This document shows, one piece after another, positions 58,255-64,000 of a stretch of DNA of 64,000 bases (within the stretch, counting starts at the first letter, position 1; every line of letters begins with the position of its first letter). Position numbers and translations under genes: made by a program. The notes below the pieces were generated by a model. The model did no database searches. It was given only the letters and a program-made list of their open reading frames with translations, and had not been told where the DNA came from. Location: assembly GCF_009601505.1 (NCBI RefSeq), contig NZ_WITC01000043.1, positions 32,335 through 96,334 on the forward strand, given 5' to 3'. Source of the DNA: Sinorhizobium terangae. Lineage in GTDB: Bacteria; Pseudomonadota; Alphaproteobacteria; Rhizobiales; Rhizobiaceae.

Positions 58255-58592
58255 TGTGCTGCTCCTTCAAGGGCCTCGTAGGTTTCGACCTGTGCGCTCG
58301 TCTTCGGCTCTGCGTTGAGGTCGGGCTTCGGCTCGCCGGCCTTGTAGGTGGTGAGGAACCGGTCGGTGACCGTGTCACGCGCCGCATTGAAAAAACGGCC
58401 GCAGCCATGGATGTGCCGCCATCTCTCGAAGATCACACCCTTCGGATTGTCGCGCAGGAAGAAATAGGCCTCGAACTCTTCGTCGCTGATCTCGGCGATA
58501 TTGGTCGGGCGGGCGATGTGGGCATCGCCGGCATTGCGGAATTCGAGCTCGGAGCGCTCTTCTTCGCAATAGGGGCAGTAAATCAGAAGCAT
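58251..58592 (-). CDS. soxD: Sarcosine oxidase delta subunit
   Basis: The 113-residue protein is the zinc-binding delta subunit. Zinc ligands are in YCPYCEEERSELEF and HIHGCGRFFN. It carries the usual FFLRDNPKGVIFERWRH block. Overlaps soxA by 4 bases, so translation is coupled. Confidence 0.95.
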   Translation of the reverse strand: MLLIYCPYCEEERSELEFRNAGDAHIARPTNIAEISDEEFEAYFFLRDNPKGVIFERWRHIHGCGRFFNAARDTVTDRFLTTYKAGEPKPDLNAEPKTSAQVETYEALEGAAQ

Positions 58593-58609
58593 CTGGATGT
58601 CCTCGCATT

Positions 58610-58650
58610 AGAGCGCCGCGCATTCCGTGGGACGCGCAAAGGTCGCTCTA
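58610..58650. repeat. Type 2 palindrome inside the sox operon
   Basis: TAGAGCGCCGCGCATTCC and GGGACGCGCAAAGGTCGCTCTA are imperfect inverted arms between soxB and soxD. It would be transcribed with the operon and may adjust relative levels. Confidence 0.65.
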
Positions 58651-58658
58651 CCTTCCTT

Positions 58659-59912
58659 CTAGTGCGCAACGGCGGCAGCGGCCGCCTCGTCGATGAGCCG
58701 CCCGGTGCGGAACCGCTCGAGCGTCAGGCCGGCAGCGAGCCTGTGCGGTTCGCCACGTGCGATGAGATGGGCAAAGAGGTTGGCCGAGCCCGGCGTCGCC
58801 TTGAAGCCGCCCGTTCCCCAACCGGCGTTGAGGTACAGCCCCGGCACCGGCGTGACGCCCTGGATCGGCGAGCGGTCCTGCGTCACGTCGACGATACCGC
58901 CCCATTGCCGCATCATCTTGACGCGGCGGAACATCGGGAAGAGTTCGCAGATCGCGTCGAGCGTATGGGTGATGATCTGCAAGCCGCCGGTCTGCGAATA
59001 GGAATTGTACTGGTCGGTGCCGGCGCCGATGACGAACTCGCCCTTGTCCGACTGCGATATATAGGCATGCACCGAGTTCGACATGACGACGCAGGGGAAG
59101 ATCGGCTTCAGCGGCTCGGAAACGAGCGCCTGTAGCGGCTGGCTCTGCAGCGGCACGCGCACGTCGGCCATCTGCATTAGTACCGACGAGTGGCCGGCCG
59201 CAGAAATGCCGATCTTTTTCGCGCCGATATAGCCGCGATTGGTGTCGACGCCGATCACGCGGCCGGTCGCATCGCGGCGAATGCCGGTCACTTCGCAGTT
59301 CTGGATGATGTGAACGCCGCGGTCTGAAGCGCCGCGCGCGTAGCCCCAGGCGACCGCGTCATGGCGCGCCGTGCCGCCGCGCCGCTGCAGCGCCGCGCCA
59401 TTGATCGGATAGCGGGCGGTCTTGGAAATGTCGAGCGGCGGACAATAGGCCTTGGCCTGTTCCGGCGTCAGCCACTCGTTATCGATGCCGTAGAGTCGGT
59501 TGGCGTTGATGTGCCGCTTGAAGGACTGCTGGTCGTGGATGTTGTGCGACAGCATCATGACGCCACGCGGCGAATACATGACGTTGTAGTTCAGATCCTG
59601 CGACAGGTTCTCCCAGAGCTTCAGCGAATGCTCGTAGATGTCCATGCTCTCTTCATAGAGATAGTTGGACCGGATGATCGTCGTGTTGCGGCCGGTGTTG
59701 CCGCCACCGATCCAGCCCTTTTCGAGCACGGCGACATTGGTGATGCCATGCTCCTTGGCGAGGTAATAGGCAGCGCCCAGGCCATGCCCGCCCCCGCCGA
59801 TGATGATGACGTCATATTCCTTGCGCGGCTCCGGCGAGGCCCATTGCGGCCCCCAGCCCTTGTGGCCGCGCAGCGCCTCGCGCGCCACGGCAAAAACAGA
59901 ATATTTGCGCAT
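58659..59912 (-). CDS. soxB: Sarcosine oxidase beta subunit
   Basis: The 417-residue flavoprotein has DVIIIGGGGHGLGAAYYLA for FAD, ending VLEKGWIGGGNTGRNTT, and GGTARHDAVAWG, whose histidine is the covalent FMN site in studied family members. Start MRKYSVFAVA at 59912 is the usual N-terminus; the longer frame adds shadow sequence. It is the first gene of soxBDAG, divergent from rpsU. Confidence 0.96.
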   Translation of the reverse strand: MRKYSVFAVAREALRGHKGWGPQWASPEPRKEYDVIIIGGGGHGLGAAYYLAKEHGITNVAVLEKGWIGGGNTGRNTTIIRSNYLYEESMDIYEHSLKLWENLSQDLNYNVMYSPRGVMMLSHNIHDQQSFKRHINANRLYGIDNEWLTPEQAKAYCPPLDISKTARYPINGAALQRRGGTARHDAVAWGYARGASDRGVHIIQNCEVTGIRRDATGRVIGVDTNRGYIGAKKIGISAAGHSSVLMQMADVRVPLQSQPLQALVSEPLKPIFPCVVMSNSVHAYISQSDKGEFVIGAGTDQYNSYSQTGGLQIITHTLDAICELFPMFRRVKMMRQWGGIVDVTQDRSPIQGVTPVPGLYLNAGWGTGGFKATPGSANLFAHLIARGEPHRLAAGLTLERFRTGRLIDEAAAAAVAH

Positions 59913-60257
59913 CCGCCTGCTACTCCATGAACCCCGAGAAAACATGTTGTTGGCGTTAGAAATCGCAAATCTGAGAGCCGTGCAACGTTTCTTTTGCGAC
60001 GCGATTCGGCGAACTTGGACGGACTTGCGACATCGTGTTAAACACCCCGAAAAGCCGCCATTCAGGGCCGGCAGCGCAGAAGAAACCCGAACTTGTGTTT
60101 TTTCCGACCCGCTCGCGCTGTCGTCACTGGACTTTGCCCGCACGATCTGTTATCCGATTTTTCAATCGTCGAGCTGTCAGCTCAGCGAACGCAAATTTTT
60201 TGCCTCCCCTTACCTGGCGGTGGGGCTTACAACTCGAAACAAAGGAACGGGATTCAC
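59913..60257. other. Divergent intergenic region between soxB and rpsU
   Basis: 345 bases without a gene. It must hold promoters for both. Next to soxB lies AACATGTT, a short palindrome that could bind a regulator of the sox operon. AT-rich patches near 60100 and 60195 may be part of the rpsU promoter. I cannot place boxes with confidence. Confidence 0.5.
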
Positions 60258-60470
60258 GTGCAGGTACTTGTCCGCGATAACAATGTCGACCAGGCGCTCC
60301 GCGCTCTCAAGAAGAAGATGCAGCGCGAAGGCATTTTCCGCGAAATGAAGATGCGTGACTTCTACGAAAAGCCGTCCCAGAAGCGTGCGCGCGAAAAGGC
60401 CGAGGCCGTCCGCCGCGTTCGCAAGCTGGCTCGCAAGCGCGCACAGCGTGAAGGCCTTCTGGCTCGCTGA
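60258..60470 (+). CDS. rpsU: 30S ribosomal protein S21
   Basis: The 70-residue basic protein is S21: [39 protein letters not shown] and a lysine/arginine-rich tail. It starts at GTG 60258 with AAAGGAAC about 9 bases upstream; the longer frame before it is not S21-like. S21 helps initiation on the 30S subunit. It ends before a terminator. Confidence 0.95.
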   Translation: MQVLVRDNNVDQALRALKKKMQREGIFREMKMRDFYEKPSQKRAREKAEAVRRVRKLARKRAQREGLLAR

Positions 60471-60506
60471 TTTGTCGTTTTTTCGACGTTTTCTAATGTA
60501 AGTCGT

Positions 60507-60537
60507 GGCGGGGGCGAGATATCGCCGCCGCCTTTTT
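60507..60537 (+). terminator. Terminator of rpsU
   Basis: GGCGGGGGCGA pairs with TCGCCGCCGCC (one mismatch) and is followed by TTTTT. Confidence 0.8.
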
Positions 60538-60727
60538 GTATGGACACCATGTCCGTCGGCAAGCTAGCGTGATGCGTCAGCTTGCGACGGTCAGCCGCCC
60601 GGACGGGATAAGCCGGTCGGATCGCCGGAGGATCTGATGAACCCTGGCTGGAGCCCCGCGTATTCGCCGGTCTCCGTAAACGGAAAGCCCGAGGCTTTCG
60701 GGACCTTGTCGCATTGAGGGATCGACT

Positions 60728-61609
60728 TTGACATTTGCTGCCATGACTGCGGACGTCTCCGCCATCCGTGAGGCGCACCGCCGCCACCAGCGCAGGCCGA
60801 AGCTTGCTGCCATGCTCATCCTCGGCTCCGCCCTGCTGCTTGCAGGCTGCCAGACCGACAACTCCGAATCGATGATCCGCGTCGAGCGGGCGCAGGGCTC
60901 GGAGGAAAACATCGCCTCGCTGTCGAGCGTCATCGCTTCCAACCCGAGTGATCCGGAAGGATATAATGTGCGCGGCTCGGCCTATGGCCGTGCCGGCGAA
61001 TTCCGCCGTGCACTCGCCGATTTCGACAAGGCGATCGAGCTCAATCCGCGCTTCTACCAGGCCTATGCCAACCGCGCGCTCGTCCAGCGTAACATGGGCA
61101 ACCAGCAGGCCGCCCTCTCGGACTACAATACGTCGCTGCAGCTCAACCCGAGCTACGACGTCGCCTATATCGGCCGCGGCAATCTCTATCGGCAGGCGGG
61201 CCAGCTCGACTCTGCCTTCAACGATTTCAACAAGGCGATCCAGCTCGACACGACCGACCCCCGCGCCTATCACAATCGCGGCCTGATCTATCAGGCGCGT
61301 AACGAGCATGGGCAGGCGATCGAGGATTTCTCGACGGCGATTTCGCTCTCGCCGAGTTCGCCGGAACCCTATAACGGCCGCGGCATTTCCTATGTCGCAC
61401 AGGGCGACGACGACAATGCCTTTTCCGATTTCAACACCGCCATCAACCTGAATGGCAAAGTAGCGGAATCCTGGGCAAACCAGGCTCTGATCTACGAGCG
61501 CCGCGGCGACAAGGCCAAGGCGTCGAAGTCCTATTCGCACGCGCTTTCGCTCGATCCCAAATACGAGCCGGCCCGGGCTGGTCTCGCCCGTGTGAAATCG
61601 ATGTCCTGA
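60728..61609 (+). CDS. TPR-repeat lipoprotein
   Basis: The 293-residue protein has a long basic N-region, a hydrophobic stretch and the lipobox LLLAGC (lipidation cysteine near residue 41), followed by about six tetratricopeptide repeats (ADFDKAIELNPRFYQAYANRAL, and so on). This NlpI-like layout in rhizobia suggests an outer-membrane scaffold. GAGGGA lies 6 bases before TTG 60728, so TTG may be the start; ATG 60743 is the alternative. It is followed by a terminator. Confidence 0.88.
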   Translation: MTFAAMTADVSAIREAHRRHQRRPKLAAMLILGSALLLAGCQTDNSESMIRVERAQGSEENIASLSSVIASNPSDPEGYNVRGSAYGRAGEFRRALADFDKAIELNPRFYQAYANRALVQRNMGNQQAALSDYNTSLQLNPSYDVAYIGRGNLYRQAGQLDSAFNDFNKAIQLDTTDPRAYHNRGLIYQARNEHGQAIEDFSTAISLSPSSPEPYNGRGISYVAQGDDDNAFSDFNTAINLNGKVAESWANQALIYERRGDKAKASKSYSHALSLDPKYEPARAGLARVKSMS

Positions 61610-61629
61610 TCGGACTTTCCGATCTTCGG

Positions 61630-61658
61630 CGCCCGCGACAGGCTCGCGGGCGTTTTTT
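61630..61658 (+). terminator. Terminator of the TPR lipoprotein gene
   Basis: A perfect 9-bp stem CGCCCGCGA/TCGCGGGCG with a 5-base loop and a run of six T. Confidence 0.85.
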
Positions 61659-61751
61659 GTGCTCACTTGGGTGCGAAGGGACATCGCACGGGCGGAACCT
61701 TCACAGTTTCAAATCCGTTTGACCCATGGCTTCAATAACGGAAACTGAGCC

Positions 61752-62231
61752 ATGATCAAGCAAACCTTTATCGCAGCGGCCGCCCTTGCTGCCCTTTCGG
61801 GTGCTGCACCCGCAGCTGCGCAAAGCTATGTCACGCTCGGCCGCCTCACCTGCGGTTCGGAAGGTGGCACCGGTCTCATCATCACGTCGACGAAGAACCT
61901 GATGTGCACCTACAGGCCTGCCAACGGCGCGCCGACGGCCGTCTATGCGGGCATGATCCGGAAATTTGGCCTCGACGTCGGCACGACTGGCAAGAGTGTG
62001 ATGGTCTGGGATGTGCTGGCCAAGACCGGCACGCCGGTAACCGCATACGCCCTTGCAGGCGAGTATTACGGCCTTGGGGCCGATGCGAGTTTTGCGGTCG
62101 GCGGCGGTGCCAAGGTGATTGCCGGTGGCACGAACAAAGCCTTCATGCTGCAGCCGGTGAATGTCCAGGTCCAGGAAGGGCTGAACCTTGCCCTCGGCGT
62201 CGAGCATTTGACGCTGGCGCCCGCAGGCTGA
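61752..62231 (+). CDS. DUF992 exported protein
   Basis: The 159-residue protein has a signal peptide (MIKQTFIAAAALAALSGA, likely cleavage after AAAQ region near residue 23) and then the DUF992 pattern VTLGRLTCGSEGGTGLIITS, with later CTYRPANGAPTAVYAG and MLQPVNVQVQEGLNLALGV. Function of the family is unknown; it is common in Rhizobiales. Followed by a terminator. Confidence 0.85.
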   Translation: MIKQTFIAAAALAALSGAAPAAAQSYVTLGRLTCGSEGGTGLIITSTKNLMCTYRPANGAPTAVYAGMIRKFGLDVGTTGKSVMVWDVLAKTGTPVTAYALAGEYYGLGADASFAVGGGAKVIAGGTNKAFMLQPVNVQVQEGLNLALGVEHLTLAPAG

Positions 62232-62272
62232 CCATCACGCCGGAAATCCGCGATGTAGCGGAAAAGAGATCA

Positions 62273-62300
62273 AGGCCCCGGTCAAACGGGGCCTTTGTCG
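62273..62300 (+). terminator. Terminator of the DUF992 gene
   Basis: AAGGCCCCG pairs perfectly with CGGGGCCTT around a 6-base loop and is followed by TGTC. Confidence 0.75.
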
Positions 62301-62407
62301 TTCCGCACCCGGATGCTCGCAGCCGGTCAGACACAGCGAACCGCAACTGGCCGAACGATCAAATGTCGAATAGTTTATCGCATCGGTCATTTGCCCCGCA
62401 GGTGCCG

Positions 62408-62464
62408 GCAGCAATTCAAAGTCCTCCAGCGAGCCTTGCGCATCCGATTGGACGCGCGGCGCTC
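62408..62464 (+). repeat. Type 2 dispersed repeat, 3' part only
   Basis: GCAGCAATTCAAAGTCC, CAGCG and the hairpin TTGCGCATCC/GGACGCGCGG. The 5' half seen at 11503 is missing. It lies just upstream of the cyclase gene. Confidence 0.7.
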
Positions 62465-62493
62465 AGAAGCAGATGTCGTCGACAGGTAGAACG

Positions 62494-63762
62494 ATGAACG
62501 ACCAGCAGATCCGCGAGCTAATACTGTGGACATCCGAGCAGGGGATCCGTGGGAGTGAGGAGCCCGAGTTGCTCGCCGGCTTCTGCGACAGGTGCAAACA
62601 GGCCGGACTCCCGATCGAGCGCGCGCTCGGCCTGATCGACACGCTTCATCCTGAAATCGAAGGCCGTTCGTTCACTTGGGACAGCGCAAGCGGGGAAGCC
62701 CCCGAGGTCACTCCCTATGGATCGACCGCCACCGGCGAAATGCAGGCGAGCTGGCAACGCTCGATCTTCTATCACATGCTCGTGGAACGCCAGGCAGAGC
62801 GACGCATTCGGCTCGCCGCTGCAACGTCCGTTCCCTACAATTTCCTCGATACGCTGAAGGCGGACGGCTACACCGACTGCATCAGCATGATCCACTATTT
62901 TACCGACCGGGGCCGCGTCGGCGAGATGGACTGCTTTTACTCCTATTGGACGACGAAGAGGACGGACGGATTCAGCGACGATGAGATCGACGCGTTAAGG
63001 GTGCTGTTGCCGACGCTCGCACTCGCCGTCAAGGCGGCCTCCTGTGTGCGCATCATCAGCACGCTTGCCGATGTCTATCTCGGTCAGGACGCCGGCCAGC
63101 GGGTCGTCAAGGGCAGCATCGAGCGCGGTGCGGCGGAGAAGATCGAGACCGTGATGTGGTTTTCCGATCTGCGCAACTATACGCGGATATCCGAGACGGT
63201 TGCTCCGGAAGAGGTCATTCCACTTCTCAACGACTATGCCGGCACCGTGATCACCGCGATACACGACCATGGCGGCAGCGTCCTGAAGCTGATCGGCGAC
63301 GGCGTTCTGGCGATCTTCAATGCCGGCGACCGCGCCAGCGCCTGTGCCTCGGCGGTCGCTGCCGAGCGGCAGTTGCGCCTGATGCTGAACGAGCTGAACG
63401 CAAAGCGGCGCGATGATGGAAAGCCGACGACCGACATCTACCTGGGCCTGCATATCGGCGAGGTCTTCTATGGCAATATCGGCAGCCAGAACCGGCTAGA
63501 CTTCACCGTCGTCGGTCCGGCAGTCAACGAGGTGAGCCGGATCGCATCGATGTGCCGGTCGGTCGAACGGCATGTTGTCATGTCCTCGGAATTTGTCGAG
63601 GCCTGTCCGGCCGTGTTGCGTGCCGACGCCGTTTCACTTGGCCGTTTCGCGCTGCGCGGCATCGCCCGGGCAAAAGAGCTGTTTACCTGGGACCCGGAGA
63701 TTGCGGCCGCAATCGATTCGAATGATCAAACCGGGCCGGCCCCTCGCTACACAGCGTCGTAG
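62494..63762 (+). CDS. Class III adenylate/guanylate cyclase
   Basis: The 422-residue protein has an N-terminal region of about 200 residues without a domain I recognise and a C-terminal class III cyclase domain: metal aspartates in MWFSDLRNYT and LIGDGVLAIF, lysine in SVLKLIGD, threonine in FTVVGPAVNE at the base-contact site (class IIIb pattern), and N/R in VNEVSRI. This GPAVN form is common in rhizobial cyclases. No transmembrane span is evident. I start at ATG 62494 (MNDQQIREL). Rhizobia hold many such cyclases for cAMP signalling. Confidence 0.85.
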   Translation: MNDQQIRELILWTSEQGIRGSEEPELLAGFCDRCKQAGLPIERALGLIDTLHPEIEGRSFTWDSASGEAPEVTPYGSTATGEMQASWQRSIFYHMLVERQAERRIRLAAATSVPYNFLDTLKADGYTDCISMIHYFTDRGRVGEMDCFYSYWTTKRTDGFSDDEIDALRVLLPTLALAVKAASCVRIISTLADVYLGQDAGQRVVKGSIERGAAEKIETVMWFSDLRNYTRISETVAPEEVIPLLNDYAGTVITAIHDHGGSVLKLIGDGVLAIFNAGDRASACASAVAAERQLRLMLNELNAKRRDDGKPTTDIYLGLHIGEVFYGNIGSQNRLDFTVVGPAVNEVSRIASMCRSVERHVVMSSEFVEACPAVLRADAVSLGRFALRGIARAKELFTWDPEIAAAIDSNDQTGPAPRYTAS

Positions 63763-63764
63763 CT

Positions 63765-63910
63765 GCCCCTCACCCTAACCCTCTCCCCGCGCGCGGGGGA
63801 CACCGTCGGCGTGGTGCGGGTGGCGTCCACGGCTGCCAGGAACGAGAGTGGGCGCCGCGAGTCCCTTCTCCCCGCCTGCGGGGAAAAGGTAGCGGCAGCC
63901 GGATGAGGGC
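63765..63910. repeat. Palindromic repeat with two hairpins, CCCTCACCC type
   Basis: Ends GCCCCTCACCCTAACCC and GGATGAGGGC with hairpins CTCCCCGCGCGCGGGG and CTTCTCCCCGCCTGCGGGG inside. It is a near relative of 54530-54643, with a longer spacer. Confidence 0.8.
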
Positions 63911-63952
63911 GGACACAAGCGGGCGGGCTGCACGAGCCTTCCTCATCTCGCC

Positions 63953-64000
63953 TACAGCGCCGTGCGTCCTTTAGGACGCACAAAGGACGCTGTAACTCTT
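63953..64000 (+). repeat. RIME-like repeat, cut by window edge
   Basis: It matches the first 48 bases of the units at 12010 and 19550 (TACAGCGCCGTGCGTCC ... GACGCTGTAACTCTT). Confidence 0.85.

Noticed and set aside
62494..63762. Loss of a cyclase active-site residue (GP instead of GD before VN)
   Set aside because: The base-contact position is the threonine in FTVVG (class IIIb), so the proline does not replace it; the metal, lysine, asparagine and arginine residues are intact.
63765..64000. Clustered repeats as a CRISPR array
   Set aside because: Repeat units are palindromic mosaic elements scattered between genes, not regularly spaced copies with unique spacers. No cas genes are present.

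Overview
This 64 kb window looks like chromosomal DNA of a Sinorhizobium/Ensifer-type alphaproteobacterium. The evidence is high GC, rhizobial intergenic mosaic repeats (RIME-like palindromes) in many gaps, a small RNA matching mmgR (Rfam suhB family) beside a histidinol-phosphatase gene, a CpdR1-type response regulator, a ROSE-like leader on a small heat-shock gene, and a glgBCA-pgm-glgX cluster. I see no phage, intact insertion sequence, CRISPR array or plasmid function. It reads as ordinary core chromosome with a few accessory cassettes.

Layout. 1-5.3 kb: gltD (partial) and gltB, the NADPH glutamate synthase, on the minus strand. 5.3-11.5 kb: threonine aldolase, a small heat-shock protein with an RpoH-type promoter and RNA-thermometer-like leader, an alpha/beta hydrolase, hisN, the sRNA mmgR, an N-formylglutamate amidohydrolase and cpdR1. 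11.5-13.0 kb: tRNA-Val(GAC), then about 1 kb without an intact gene, filled with repeats, terminators and a possible decayed ORF. 13.0-19.5 kb: a LacI-regulated sugar ABC importer with an intracellular (alpha/alpha)6 glycoside hydrolase, with two operator palindromes at the promoter. 19.7-26.0 kb: a peroxiredoxin-like protein, a large zinc-ribbon/cyclase/ATPase/TPR signalling protein and ilvD. 26.0-31.6 kb: small accessory enzymes and regulators (GFA, MarR with a divergent DUF899/DUF1579 pair, VOC, LysR with a divergent aldo/keto reductase).

31.7-38.5 kb holds a transglutaminase-DUF2126 protein, a circularly permuted ATP-grasp/alpha-E fusion and a second transglutaminase. This conserved but functionally obscure peptide-ligase-like cassette is the best candidate for an undescribed system here. 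38.7-40.0 kb is an orphan TadG-like von Willebrand protein. 40.2-51.6 kb is the glycogen cluster glgP-glgB-glgC-glgA-pgm-glgX, covering synthesis, branching, phosphorolysis and debranching, with phosphoglucomutase linking it to central metabolism. 51.7-54.4 kb carries a MaoC hydratase, a DUF2332 protein and a zinc alcohol dehydrogenase.

54.7-59.9 kb is the heterotetrameric sarcosine oxidase operon soxBDAG on the minus strand. 60.2-63.8 kb holds rpsU, a TPR lipoprotein, a DUF992 exported protein and a class III adenylate cyclase. Several themes connect here: nitrogen and carbon storage (gltBD, mmgR, glycogen genes), one-carbon and amino-acid catabolism (threonine aldolase, sarcosine oxidase) and cyclic-nucleotide signalling (two class III cyclases). 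All calls come from reading the sequence; no database search was run.
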